A DNA stretch of 41,497 bases from an uncultured Bacteroidales bacterium (GCA_902782245.1 CACZMI010000038.1:1-41497), one strand, 5' to 3'; numbered from the stretch's first letter, positions 1-8,210 are shown. The notes: generated by a model not told the origin, from the sequence alone. A program made the numbers and translations.

Positions 1-103
1 CGGCAATAGCCGAAAAACTGAACTCGGATGTCTTGTTCATGCCCTTGGCAAAAACAAGTTTTGCAGGCGCGATAACGCCTGACAGGACTGTTTTGATACT
101 CAT
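1..103 (-). CDS. 5' end of an FMN-riboswitch-controlled gene, product not recognised (partial)
   Basis: An open frame starts at an ATG (103-101) and runs off the left edge of the window after 34 codons. It reads MSIKTVLSGVIAPAKLVF and onward, with no stop. A purine-rich stretch lies just upstream of the ATG, and an FMN riboswitch ends about 12 nt before the start, so expression should fall when FMN is plentiful. Genes under this riboswitch class are usually for riboflavin synthesis or uptake, or flavin-dependent enzymes. The visible 34 residues do not match any family I can name with confidence, so no product is assigned. Confidence 0.7.
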   Translation of the reverse strand, partial: MSIKTVLSGVIAPAKLVFAKGMNKTSEFSFSAIA

Positions 104-114
104 AAATTCTTCTT

Positions 115-212
115 CCATCCAGACTATACTGTCGGTACCGTAATCGCAACGGTTCAGCCTTTCGGCTCGCGGACTCTACCGCCGGTCGGGGAATTGCGCC
201 CCACCCTGAAGT
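115..212 (-). promoter_or_regulatory. FMN riboswitch (RFN element)
   Basis: Read on the minus strand, the segment contains the conserved RFN blocks in order: a GGGGCG...TTCCCCGACCGGCGGT block, then AGTCCGCGAGC, then a stem ending in the 3' block AGTCTGGATG. The ATG of the downstream gene follows within about 15 nt of the 3' block. This proximity suggests control at translation initiation, because the expression platform must overlap the start region, rather than by a separate terminator. A possible promoter lies upstream (TTTG, 19 nt, GAAATTTG around 225-260, minus strand), with one mismatch to the Bacteroidetes -7 consensus. Confidence 0.93.
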
Positions 213-297
213 TTTACGCTTGCAAATTTCCGCTTTCTGCACGACTCTGCAAAGCTTTTTCTGCTAAAAAAGATAAAGTTTATGATAAATGGTAAGG

Positions 298-515
298 CCG
301 GTTTCCTCCACCTGAATATAAGTATTCTGGAGACGACGTTACGGGGCTACTCAGAACCCCTCCGAGACCTAAACATCGATCGCCTCCCTTTTAGCCACCT
401 GAAGGTGTCTAACGGTCGTTGGACGTAACGATGTTCTTAACGGTCTCTCCAGGGCCTTCGCTCACGCCCCTTCACTGACGCTCCCGAATACTTATATACA
501 GGCTCCGTAAACCGG
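298..515 (+). repeat. Fold-back element E1 (type A, structured)
   Basis: A roughly 218-nt intergenic unit with complementary ends: left arm about 298-341, right arm about 477-515. Inside are nested helices: GGGGC (343-347) with GCCCC (466-470), GAGACC (364-369) with GGTCTC (442-447), and AACAT (372-376) with ATGTT (431-435). These enclose two small hairpins, CACC(TGAA)GGTG at 396-407 and CGTTG(GACG)TAACG at 417-430. The core 368-443 matches the reverse complement of 2323-2398 at 73 of 76 positions. Arms and inner helices differ from E2 in sequence yet stay paired. It lies between the 3' end of the plug-domain gene and the riboswitch gene's promoter region. It contains no credible reading frame. 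Confidence 0.85.
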
Positions 516-536
516 AATGCCACGTGCACCCATAAA

Positions 537-570
537 GTACAAAAGGGGTCTGTCCCCTTTTGTATCATTT
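537..570 (-). repeat. REP-like palindrome R1 at a gene 3' end
   Basis: In minus-strand orientation the motif is AATGATACAAAAGGGG, a short loop (ACAGA), then CCCCTTTTGTAC. It follows the plug-domain gene directly, and the TGA of the motif is that gene's stop codon (567-565). The stem is about 11 bp, but here the distal side reads CTTTATG, without the run of T seen in R2-R4. The same motif occurs at 2503-2538, 10012-10047 and 27659-27720. It may act as a 3' end hairpin or weak terminator. Confidence 0.8.
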
Positions 571-1116
571 TTTGGTTTTGATTTCTATTACTCCGTTCTT
601 TCCTTTCTCGCCCCAGACGGTTACTGCAGCTTTTCCTTTCAGGACGGTCATGGACCGGACGTTTTCAGCATCTATATCTTCGATGCTTCCGTTGAAGACT
701 TCATCGTCTACAATAATGAGCGGTGTTTCACCTTCTTTAAAGGCACTCTTCAGTTCCCCCTCGGAAAAGCCGTTGGACTTATATGTAGAAGATGTTATGC
801 TTCCTGATTCCGACGTTGAAGACTTATATGTTCTTGATGATTTGCCAGTTGGGTCTGTATTAACATCTGAACTCATGAACATATCAAATGGGTCCGATAT
901 TTTTGTCTTGATATTATGCTCTTTGATTACCCCTTCGGTAGAGTTCTTGTAGTTTATGTCATACTTGACGATGGTCTTTGAAACCAGTTGGGATCCGTCA
1001 AATGCGGTAATGGTCTGACCGTCTATTACATAGCGGTTGATTGTGTCGGTCGGGGCTGTCATATCATTGGAAACTGACAGCGCAGCAAACAATGCTGAGA
1101 TTAATAATGCGTTCAT
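565..1116 (-). CDS. Secreted protein with an isolated TonB-receptor plug-like domain
   Basis: A 183-residue protein if started at the ATG at 1116-1114; a TTG two codons earlier is possible. It has a short signal peptide (NALLISALFAALSVS). The last 55 residues resemble the plug segment of SusC/RagA-type TonB-dependent receptors: PLIIVDDEVFNGSIEDID, then MTVLKGKAAVTVWGEKGKNG, then VIEIKTKK. No beta-barrel follows: the protein stops where a receptor would continue. The middle is Ser/Thr-rich. It is the third gene of an operon with an ECF sigma factor and a membrane-anchored putative anti-sigma factor, 19 nt after the latter. By context it could signal to or be controlled by that pair. The stop codon lies inside palindrome R1. 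Function is inferred from domain resemblance only. Confidence 0.75.
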   Translation of the reverse strand: MNALLISALFAALSVSNDMTAPTDTINRYVIDGQTITAFDGSQLVSKTIVKYDINYKNSTEGVIKEHNIKTKISDPFDMFMSSDVNTDPTGKSSRTYKSSTSESGSITSSTYKSNGFSEGELKSAFKEGETPLIIVDDEVFNGSIEDIDAENVRSMTVLKGKAAVTVWGEKGKNGVIEIKTKK

Positions 1117-1135
1117 ATTCAATTATTTAATAGAG

Positions 1136-1666
1136 TTAGTTTAATGCGGTGAATGATAGAGAACTGGCATCGGAATTACACGTCATCGAGTAGCTCCGTT
1201 CCTTGCCGTCTGTAAGTTTAACGGTTATGACAACCGTGCTGCCGTGAGGTTCAGCCTTAACGGATTCAATCTCTCCCACCTCAATCTTGGAGATCATCTC
1301 CATACCCTCCAGAATCTGCATGGTGCTGATAGCCGTCTCAGTCTCCGGTAGCATCTGTTTATGGCCGATATGCAAGCTCACAAGCATCAGTATAACCGCT
1401 GCGGCTGCCACAGAACTCCATCTCAGAATCATGCGTACAGGCCTCCCACCCTTGGTTATACGGTCAAATTCGGCCGTATCAATCATGTCCGATGCACCAG
1501 CGTGCGTCATCCTGATAAGGGCTGCAATCTGCTCCTCATCGGCATCAGGCTGATGCGATGCATAGTACTGGGCCAGCATCTGCTCCTCGCGGATGGTAGT
1601 ATCGGCATCCAGATATCGCTCTGCAAGAGCCATGCGGAACTGTTTGTTTTCAAGCATAGTATTCAT
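1136..1666 (-). CDS. Putative anti-sigma factor (single-pass membrane protein)
   Basis: 176 residues. The N-terminal ~80 residues are soluble and charged. One hydrophobic segment at about residues 83-102 (SSVAAAAVILMLVSLHIGHK) would anchor it in the inner membrane, with a C-terminal ~75-residue periplasmic part. Size, topology and position match anti-sigma regulators that follow ECF sigma genes in Bacteroidetes. The start ATG overlaps the sigma stop by 4 nt (ATGA), implying translational coupling and matched stoichiometry. No FecR or zinc-finger ZAS motif (HxxxCxxC) is visible, so the assignment rests on topology and gene order. Confidence 0.65.
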   Translation of the reverse strand: MNTMLENKQFRMALAERYLDADTTIREEQMLAQYYASHQPDADEEQIAALIRMTHAGASDMIDTAEFDRITKGGRPVRMILRWSSVAAAAVILMLVSLHIGHKQMLPETETAISTMQILEGMEMISKIEVGEIESVKAEPHGSTVVITVKLTDGKERSYSMTCNSDASSLSFTALN

Positions 1667-2163
1667 AAGTCCTTCTTTATTTGTTCCATCATCAGCCTGC
1701 GGGCTGCTGAAAGCGTTGTTTTAATACTGGTTTTGGGACATCCCGTCACCTCCTCCATCTCATCAAGAGAGAATCCCATCTCATTCCTAAGATGCAGATA
1801 ATGCCTCTGTGTAGGTGTGAGCAGTGCCAGAAGCGACTCCCTGACGGCATTTATATCGGCCTCATCGGTCAAATCCGATGCCGACGGACCTCCCGCCAAA
1901 TCAACCCCGTCAATAGACTGCATCACAGCTCTGTTACCGCGCAGATGCGCAAGACAAACCTTCTTGGTTACAGTAACAGCCAATGCCTCAGGATCCCGGA
2001 TCTCATAACCGTTCTCCGTCTGACTCCAAAGCATGAGCAGCGACTCCTGCACAATATCATCCGGTGCATCCTGTATCCCCGAATCCTTCACGAAACGGCC
2101 GGCCATAAGCATCAGCCTGCTTCGTATCCGTAGAGTCAACTGTTCAAAATCCTGTCTAGTCAT
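1663..2163 (-). CDS. RNA polymerase sigma factor, ECF subfamily
   Basis: 166 residues, typical ECF length. Sigma region 2 is at about residues 10-75, with the characteristic DAPDDIVQESLLMLWSQ stretch. Region 4 is at about residues 110-160, with a helix-turn-helix in GFSLDEMEEVTGCPKTSIKT followed by a basic helix. It heads a three-gene leftward operon with the anti-sigma and plug-domain genes. The upstream intergenic region is occupied by fold-back element E2, whose left arm ends about 80 nt before the start, so any promoter must lie within or next to that element. The target regulon cannot be read from this window. Confidence 0.88.
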   Translation of the reverse strand: MTRQDFEQLTLRIRSRLMLMAGRFVKDSGIQDAPDDIVQESLLMLWSQTENGYEIRDPEALAVTVTKKVCLAHLRGNRAVMQSIDGVDLAGGPSASDLTDEADINAVRESLLALLTPTQRHYLHLRNEMGFSLDEMEEVTGCPKTSIKTTLSAARRLMMEQIKKDL

Positions 2164-2243
2164 AATCTCGCGTCTCTACACCATAGTTGCAGAAAACCAC
2201 CAAAAGTAAATCGAAAACCCCAAATATTTCCCCAGTGAGCAAA

Positions 2244-2474
2244 GGTTTTCTTTTACGCGGAGCCGGACTATACCCTTGTGGGACCATCAGTGCAGCGACG
2301 TTAAGCGAGAGCCCCGGAAAGGCCGTTAAGAACATCGTTGCGTTCAACGACCGTTAGACACCTTTAGGTGGCTAAAAGGGAGGCGATCGATGTTTAGGCC
2401 TTGGAGGGAGCTTGAGTAGTCGCGGAACGTTGCGTCCCACAAGGGTATAGTCCGGCGTAGTGTAAAAGAAAACC
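2244..2474 (-). repeat. Fold-back element E2 (type A, structured)
   Basis: A roughly 231-nt unit with 41-nt complementary arms (2244-2284 and 2434-2474; one 5-nt internal mismatch). Read on the minus strand it has the same architecture as E1: GCGAC/GTCGC (2419-2423 with 2295-2299) replaces GGGGC/GCCCC, and AAGGCC/GGCCTT (2397-2402 with 2319-2324) replaces GAGACC/GGTCTC. The 76-nt core is 2323-2398. The three core differences from E1 fall in two tetraloops and in one G-T versus G-C pair. The right arm includes the T-tract of the aspS terminator, and the left arm carries an inverted copy of it. This element fills most of the 369-bp gap between aspS and the sigma gene. Confidence 0.85.
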
Positions 2475-2498
2475 GCTCCTCAATAACGAGAAGCGGCT
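2462..2498 (-). terminator. Rho-independent terminator of aspS
   Basis: On the minus strand, AGCCGCTTCTC, a GTTATT loop, then GAGGAGCGG followed by TTTTCTTTT. It lies about 35 nt downstream of the aspS stop. Its T-tract overlaps the outer arm of element E2. Confidence 0.8.
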
Positions 2499-2502
2499 AA
2501 AA

Positions 2503-2538
2503 TAGTACAAAAGGGGTCTGTCCCCTTTTGTATCATTT
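2503..2538 (-). repeat. REP-like palindrome R2 at the aspS 3' end
   Basis: Minus strand: AAATGATACAAAAGGGG, ACAGA, CCCCTTTTGTACTATTTTA. The TGA in the motif is the aspS stop codon (2535-2533). A near-identical unit is found at R1, R3 and R4, always in the same orientation relative to the upstream gene. Confidence 0.85.
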
Positions 2539-4287
2539 CAGGTCAATTTTAAGCTGAAGTTCGTCTAGCTGAGACTGGTCAAGAGGACCGGGGGCATCCA
2601 GCATGACGTCGCGGCCTGAGTTGTTCTTGGGGAACGCGATGCAGTCGCGGATGCTGTCAAGCTTTGCAAAGATGCTCACAAAGCGGTCAAGTCCGAATGC
2701 CAGACCACCGTGAGGAGGTGCGCCGAACTTGAATGCGTTCATCAGGAATCCGAACTTGGCCTGAGCCTGCTCAGGAGTAAAGCCCAGGATCTTGAATATG
2801 GTAGCCTGCAGCTTGCTGTCGTGGATACGGATGGAGCCGCCGCCAACCTCGATACCGTTTATAACTATATCGTATGCATTGGCGCGAACGCTTGCAGGAT
2901 CAGTATCCAGAAGAGGAATATCCTCGGGCTTGGGTGATGTGAACGGATGGTGCATAGCCATGAGGCGGTTCTCCTCATCACTCCACTCGTACATGGGGAA
3001 GTCAATCACCCACAGGCACTTGAACTGGTTCTTGTCACGGAGGCCAAGCTCATCGGCCACCTTAAGACGGAGCTCGGAGAGCTGCTTGCGGGTCTTCATG
3101 GCGTCATCGCCTGAGAGAATAAGTATAAGGTCACCTGCCTCGGCGTTCATGGCAGCCTTAAGCTGCTGCAGAACCTCCTGGGAGTAGAACTTATCGACCG
3201 ATGACTTGACGCTGCCGTCAGCCTCAACGCGGGCGTAAACCATACCCTTGGCACCAATCTGAGGACGCTTAACGTACTCGGTAAGTGCATCAATCTGTTT
3301 GCGTGTATAAGTAGCGGCACCCTTGGCGCAGATACCACCTATGTAAGCGGCATCGTCAAACACACCGAATCCGTAGCCCTTGAGAACATCCATAAGTTCA
3401 ACAAAGTGCATGTCAAAGCGCAGATCCGGTTTGTCAGAGCCGTAGTATTTCATAGCGTCCTGCCAAGTCATACGCTGGAAGGGATCCTTCATCTCTATGC
3501 CCAGGATGCTCTTGAACAGATGCTTTGCCATAGCCTCAAAGATCTGCAGGATATCCTCCTGCTCCACAAACGACATCTCGCAGTCAATCTGAGTGAACTC
3601 CGGCTGACGGTCGGCACGCAGGTCCTCGTCACGGAAACACTTGGCAATCTGGAAATAACGGTCAAATCCCGATACCATAAGCAGCTGCTTAAGAATCTGG
3701 GGGCTCTGAGGCAGAGCGTAGAACTGACCGGGATTCATGCGTGAAGGTACCACGAAGTCACGTGCGCCCTCAGGAGTGGAGTTGATCAGTATAGGAGTCT
3801 CAACCTCCATAAAGTTCAGGTCATCCAGGAACTTGCGGATCTCCATAACCATCTTGTGGCGCAGTTCCAGGTTCTTGCGTACGCACTGGCGGCGCAGGTC
3901 AAGATAGCGGTATTTCATACGCAGGTCATCACCGCCGTCGGTATCGTCCTCAATGGTAAAGGGAGGCGTATCGGCCGCATTGATAACGTTAAGAGTATTT
4001 ACCAGAATCTCTATGTCACCTGTAGGAATCTTGGAGTTCTTGCTTGAGCGCTCGCTCACCTTACCGGTAATCTGGATCACGAATTCACGTCCCAGACGGC
4101 TGGCCTGCTCGCACAGGGCGGCATCGGTAGCATCGTCAAACACAAGCTGGGTTATGCCGTAGCGGTCACGAAGGTCAACAAAGACCATACCACCCATTTT
4201 CCTAACTCTCTGAACCCATCCTGCCAGTGTAACGGTCGTTCCGGCATCGGCCAGGCGGAGTTCTCCACAAGTTTTGCTTCTAAACAT
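2533..4287 (-). CDS. aspS: Aspartyl-tRNA synthetase
   Basis: 584 residues, the normal length of the bacterial-type enzyme that charges tRNA-Asp in the cytoplasm. An N-terminal OB-fold anticodon-binding domain occupies about residues 1-105. Class II motif 1 is around [20 protein letters not shown]. Motif 2 is in [18 protein letters not shown]. The bacterial insertion (GAD) domain sits in the middle, and motif 3 is near the C-terminus in [13 protein letters not shown]. The ATG at 4287 gives the expected N-terminus ([19 protein letters not shown]). It is monocistronic: its own terminator (2462-2498) follows, and a -7 element (TAAATTTG, 4318-4311) lies 24 nt upstream. The stop codon is part of palindrome R2. 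Confidence 0.98.
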   Translation of the reverse strand: MFRSKTCGELRLADAGTTVTLAGWVQRVRKMGGMVFVDLRDRYGITQLVFDDATDAALCEQASRLGREFVIQITGKVSERSSKNSKIPTGDIEILVNTLNVINAADTPPFTIEDDTDGGDDLRMKYRYLDLRRQCVRKNLELRHKMVMEIRKFLDDLNFMEVETPILINSTPEGARDFVVPSRMNPGQFYALPQSPQILKQLLMVSGFDRYFQIAKCFRDEDLRADRQPEFTQIDCEMSFVEQEDILQIFEAMAKHLFKSILGIEMKDPFQRMTWQDAMKYYGSDKPDLRFDMHFVELMDVLKGYGFGVFDDAAYIGGICAKGAATYTRKQIDALTEYVKRPQIGAKGMVYARVEADGSVKSSVDKFYSQEVLQQLKAAMNAEAGDLILILSGDDAMKTRKQLSELRLKVADELGLRDKNQFKCLWVIDFPMYEWSDEENRLMAMHHPFTSPKPEDIPLLDTDPASVRANAYDIVINGIEVGGGSIRIHDSKLQATIFKILGFTPEQAQAKFGFLMNAFKFGAPPHGGLAFGLDRFVSIFAKLDSIRDCIAFPKNNSGRDVMLDAPGPLDQSQLDELQLKIDLK

Positions 4288-4310
4288 AGTCAGTTTCCTA
4301 AAAAGACCTG

Positions 4311-4318
4311 CAAATTTA
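4311..4318 (-). promoter_or_regulatory. Putative aspS promoter (-7 element)
   Basis: TAAATTTG on the minus strand matches the Bacteroidetes -7 consensus TAnnTTTG, 24 nt upstream of the aspS ATG. No TTTG -33 element is evident at the usual spacing. Confidence 0.5.
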
Positions 4319-4457
4319 CCTTTTTTGTTTGATAACTGTATATTATTCCCGTTTGATTTGTTCTTTGTGCCACTCGTATTACAGCATTTGCAAAAATTGC
4401 TTAACTTCGCCTCAATTAAACTATATTTATAAAAGGTAAAACCAATTCAATTGCTTT

Positions 4458-4823
4458 ATGAAAAAGAAACTTACCCGCTGGTCATTAGTGCTTGCAACTA
4501 TTCTCTTTGTCTTTGCAAGTTGTAGTCTTCTGGAAGACGATTATGATGAAGACATGATTGTTGGTTCATGGACCACAAGCGGTTGGAGCTATGTATTCAA
4601 TGAGGACCATACCGGTTCACGCACCCAGTCAGGCAGAACCCAGAACTTTACATGGAGCCTGGACGGCGATGAACTGGAACTCAAGATTGAAGGATATGAA
4701 GAGGGACAGACAGAAATCGTAACATTCATAGTTTACATCATTGAGGAGCTCAATGAAACCAGAATGGAGGTTTACGACAGCGCCGATTCCAAGAAGGAGA
4801 TAATCGTATTTAAGAAGAAATGA
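4458..4823 (+). CDS. Small lipoprotein, lipocalin-like
   Basis: 121 residues with a lipoprotein signal peptide: a basic start, a hydrophobic core, and a lipobox FASC with the acylated Cys at position 22. The mature part is short and acidic. The WTTSGWSYVFNEDHTG...FTWSLDGDELEL pattern resembles the small lipocalin-like / DUF lipoproteins common in Bacteroidetes (IVGSWTTSGWSYVF opening strand). The stop overlaps the start of the AsmA-family gene by 4 nt (ATGA), so the two are translationally coupled and probably act together at the envelope. Exact function unknown. Confidence 0.75.
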   Translation: MKKKLTRWSLVLATILFVFASCSLLEDDYDEDMIVGSWTTSGWSYVFNEDHTGSRTQSGRTQNFTWSLDGDELELKIEGYEEGQTEIVTFIVYIIEELNETRMEVYDSADSKKEIIVFKKK

Positions 4824-7800
4824 AACCTAAACTGAAAAAAGCCCTCAAGATTACCGGAATCTCACTGGGATCACTGATAGGATTAGTGATCATACTGGTT
4901 CTGGTGGTTTGCTGGATTGTGTTCTCATCATCCGGCCTTACCAAAGTTGCGGAGAAGGCAATTGACAAATACTCTCCCGCCCGCGCCAAAATTGATGACG
5001 TGGACCTGACTCTTGTGGGTTCATATCCGTTCCTGGGATTCCGTCTGAACGGTCTGGTGGTGTATGATGATATGGAGGCGTCTCCGTATGACACACTGGC
5101 CGCAATAGACGCTTTCACTGTAACGGTTGATTTCAAGACTCTTTACAAGGAGAGAAAGATAATTCTCACCAACCTGTTCATTGACGGTGTATATGCCAAC
5201 CTCTTTACGGCTGCCGACGGAAGTTCAAACCTGGATGTATTCGGTATGTCACAAGAGGAAGAGGAAGAACCGGAGGATGATGAAAGCAGCATGGATATCT
5301 ATGCTGACCTCCAGAAAATCTCCATAGGTGACATAAATGCCTCGTACAAGGACCTTGCGGCAGGTATTGATGCAGGAATTAACAGCCTGGACATCAACCT
5401 TAAGGGACTGCTCAATTATGACAGTCTGGATGCCAAGGCCGGAATCAAGTTGGCATCGGTCAATGCAGCCATCAGGAATGATTCGATGAATGTAGGTGCA
5501 TACCTTAAGGATATCAACCTAAATGCCGAACTCTCCAAATACAACGATGATGTGACTGCCGATGTCACTCTGGATCTCAAGGAGACTCAGGCCGCCATGG
5601 ATGACATAAAGGCTGACCTGAACAACCTGAAGCTGGTTCTGAGCAATGTCAGCACCACTTTGGGCAGTGAAGGCTTAGGAGACCTCATGGCAGCATTCCG
5701 CATCACGGCATCAGACCTGTCCTACTCATCAGAGGGCATGATGACCCAGACCGGAAACATAATCATGAAGGCCGATAAGGCATTGCTTGCAGGTGACAGC
5801 GCCAATGTAAGCGGATTCACGTTTGATTCGCGCGACATTTCACTCCAGCTTGAGGACTCCGTAGGAACCATTACCAAAGCCAGCATAGCCAAGGTGCTGC
5901 TGGGTCTGGAAGGTGCGCTAAAACTTGATCTGAGCGATGTGGCCACCGGTCTCACCATAGATGTAAACGGCACAGAGTACAATCAGGGCGGCGATGATCC
6001 CATCAACGTCATTACCGATGAGCTCTCACTCAAGGCCGATGCCACCATCAAGGATGGAGATATTGCACTTCTTGCCGAATTCAACACCCCGTCTGTAAGT
6101 ATTGAGATGGACAGTGACATGTACGTTCCGGGCTGGTCATTCGGATTTACCCTGCCGCTTGAAACCGACATGGACATAACCCGTTTCAACGTAAAGCAGG
6201 GCGCAAATGTACGTATAGACGGTCAGCAGATAGCGTTCAACGCCAATGGTACCCTGGGCGGACAGCAGACAGTTGCCGGACGTGCCAGAATCAACACCCC
6301 GCGTGACCTTGACATAGACAGGCTCATTTCCATGATTCCCGATGCGTTCAAGGACATGCTCCAGGGCATTGACGTCCACGGACTTGTTGGACTGGACATC
6401 AACGTCAAAGGTGCTTTGGCCGATGCAGGTCCCGTTCTGGATAATGCTACGGCCAGAATCTCACTCAGGAATCTGGATGCATCGGTAAATGATTCGCTTA
6501 ATGCCGCATCGGGCAAACTGACTCTTGAGGCTGCCTACCCCAGCCGTGTGGCTGTTGACAGACACCGCCAGACTGCCGATGTAATTATCAAGGCTACTGA
6601 TCTTGATCTGTCGATGATAGATTCCACCAATATCAACGCCGCTATTGAGGACCTTAATCTGAGCGCATCGGTAGCAGGTCTGGATGAAGACATCGACAAG
6701 ATGAATGTCCTGGTTGACCTGAGTGTAGGTAAACTGTCGGGCGATATGGACACTCTGGCCGCCTCACTCGGCAATACTGCCATCACGCTCAATATGGCAC
6801 CTGCAGACGGAACTATCGCCATGAAGGCCGATATAGGATTCGACCAGTTGGCCGCCACAATGGGAAGCGCACTATCCGCAACCCTTGGCGCCACCAAACT
6901 GCAGGCTATGGCACAGTATGACTCCACCAAGACCGATATCCTGAACCAATGGAATCCTCAACTCAAGGTGCTGCTCAAGGATGGTCAGGTTGATATGCTG
7001 GCCTCGCCCATCTGCCTCAAGACACTTGACTTTGACTTCTCGCTTGGCCGGTTCAATATCAACGAATGCCGTGCAGAGATTGATGATTCGGATATCCAGT
7101 TGTGGGGTGATATCTATAACATAGGTGAATTCATGGACGGCACCGGCCTTCTGACCGGTGAGTTGTCTCTGGAATCGGACCACATGAACCTGAACAGACT
7201 CATGGCACTTACCGGCGATGAAGAGGATCAGGAAGCCGCCCAGGAGGCCGTTCAGGAAATTGAGGAGGGCCAGGATACCATCAGCACCGGTCCTATCATG
7301 ATTCCTAAGGGCATAGACCTTACACTCTACACCAACCTCAGTGAAGTTGACTTTAACGACCACACATTCAACAATGTAGGTGGCGATATCTCAATCAAGG
7401 ACGGTGTCATGATAATGCAGGAGCTCGGCTTCTCGTCAAAGGCTGCCGAGATGCAGCTTACAGCCATCTACCGCACGCCCAATGTCCAGGACCGTTTCAT
7501 GGAACTTGACTTCCATCTGCTGGACATTGAGATTGACGAGCTCATAGACATTGTACCTTCAGTTGACTCAATCATGCCTATGCTCAAGGCGTTATCAGGT
7601 AAGGCGCAGTTCCATTTTGCCGCTCAGACATATCTGGAGCCCGATTACGTAACGTACGGACCTCTGTATCCGCAGATGTTCACCCTTATGAGCAATGCCG
7701 TCATTGAAGGTGCTAACCTGCAGGTACTTGACTGCGAGATGTTTGATGAGATAAAACGCAAGCTGTTGATGAGCAAGGATGCCAAGCCTGTAATTGACAG

Positions 7801-8176
7801 CTTGGATGTCGAGATTCAGGTTCTTGACGGTAAGGTTGACGTCTATCCTACCCGCATCAAGATGGACCGTTATGAGGCTATCCTGAGCGGCCGTCACAAT
7901 ATCGACGCCGGCTTAAGCTGCAGTTACAACATATCACTTGTAAAGTGTCCGCTTCCCATCCGTCTGGGTGTGACCATAAGCGGTCCGCTTGAAGAGATTG
8001 CCGAGTTCCCGGTACGTCACATCAAGGTTGGACGCGCACAGTATGACAAGCTGTACAGTCCCGAGAAGGGCAAGGCCGAAGAGGCTATCATGCGTCGCAA
8101 GAACGCCATCATGGAAGCCGGTCGGGCAAATGTACGACCCCGATCATCGGCAAAGCATGTCAAACCTGCTGAATAA
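4820..8176 (+). CDS. AsmA-family envelope protein
   Basis: 1118 residues. One N-terminal transmembrane segment (about residues 11-35) is followed by a very long periplasmic part made of repeating beta-strand units with many Asp/Asn/Gly turns, as in the AsmA/TamB/YhdP group. The N-terminal block (KVAEKAIDKYSPARAKIDDV, then GSYPFLGFRLNGLVVYDD) is the usual AsmA opening, and the C-terminal 200 residues resemble the AsmA_2 region. Members of this group bridge inner and outer membranes and are linked to phospholipid transport or outer-membrane assembly. Two acidic low-complexity stretches (about residues 146-158 and 795-815) interrupt the repeats. It is coupled to the upstream lipoprotein by an ATGA overlap and ends at a shared bidirectional terminator. 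Confidence 0.85.
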   Translation: MKPKLKKALKITGISLGSLIGLVIILVLVVCWIVFSSSGLTKVAEKAIDKYSPARAKIDDVDLTLVGSYPFLGFRLNGLVVYDDMEASPYDTLAAIDAFTVTVDFKTLYKERKIILTNLFIDGVYANLFTAADGSSNLDVFGMSQEEEEEPEDDESSMDIYADLQKISIGDINASYKDLAAGIDAGINSLDINLKGLLNYDSLDAKAGIKLASVNAAIRNDSMNVGAYLKDINLNAELSKYNDDVTADVTLDLKETQAAMDDIKADLNNLKLVLSNVSTTLGSEGLGDLMAAFRITASDLSYSSEGMMTQTGNIIMKADKALLAGDSANVSGFTFDSRDISLQLEDSVGTITKASIAKVLLGLEGALKLDLSDVATGLTIDVNGTEYNQGGDDPINVITDELSLKADATIKDGDIALLAEFNTPSVSIEMDSDMYVPGWSFGFTLPLETDMDITRFNVKQGANVRIDGQQIAFNANGTLGGQQTVAGRARINTPRDLDIDRLISMIPDAFKDMLQGIDVHGLVGLDINVKGALADAGPVLDNATARISLRNLDASVNDSLNAASGKLTLEAAYPSRVAVDRHRQTADVIIKATDLDLSMIDSTNINAAIEDLNLSASVAGLDEDIDKMNVLVDLSVGKLSGDMDTLAASLGNTAITLNMAPADGTIAMKADIGFDQLAATMGSALSATLGATKLQAMAQYDSTKTDILNQWNPQLKVLLKDGQVDMLASPICLKTLDFDFSLGRFNINECRAEIDDSDIQLWGDIYNIGEFMDGTGLLTGELSLESDHMNLNRLMALTGDEEDQEAAQEAVQEIEEGQDTISTGPIMIPKGIDLTLYTNLSEVDFNDHTFNNVGGDISIKDGVMIMQELGFSSKAAEMQLTAIYRTPNVQDRFMELDFHLLDIEIDELIDIVPSVDSIMPMLKALSGKAQFHFAAQTYLEPDYVTYGPLYPQMFTLMSNAVIEGANLQVLDCEMFDEIKRKLLMSKDAKPVIDSLDVEIQVLDGKVDVYPTRIKMDRYEAILSGRHNIDAGLSCSYNISLVKCPLPIRLGVTISGPLEEIAEFPVRHIKVGRAQYDKLYSPEKGKAEEAIMRRKNAIMEAGRANVRPRSSAKHVKPAE

Positions 8177-8179
8177 AAA

Positions 8180-8210
8180 GAAATCCCCGGAGGTCATCCG
8201 GGGATTTTTT
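8180..8210. terminator. Bidirectional terminator between convergent genes
   Basis: AATCCCCGG, an AGGTCAT loop, CCGGGGATT followed by T6 on the plus strand. On the minus strand the same hairpin is followed by TTTCTTTTTATT. It serves both the AsmA-family gene and the Na+/phosphate cotransporter gene, whose stop codon overlaps it by 2 nt. Confidence 0.9.

Noticed and set aside
298-515. E1 as an integron attC site or a group II intron fragment
   Set aside because: No RYYYAAC/GTTRRRY core sites at the ends, no cassette array or integrase. I see no domain V-type catalytic hairpin and no intron-encoded reverse transcriptase.
2156-2347. Short reading frame upstream of the sigma gene (63 codons, minus strand)
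   Set aside because: It lies inside fold-back element E2 and overlaps the sigma start, and its composition is that of the repeat rather than of a protein.
298-2474. E1/E2 as ordinary MITEs of a DNA transposon
   Set aside because: Terminal arms differ between copies while the interior is conserved, the reverse of the MITE pattern; no constant terminal repeat or target duplication is evident.
4319-4457. Regulatory RNA or promoter in the aspS/lipoprotein gap
   Set aside because: Apart from the aspS -7 box, only AT-rich sequence and weak partial matches were seen; nothing could be supported.
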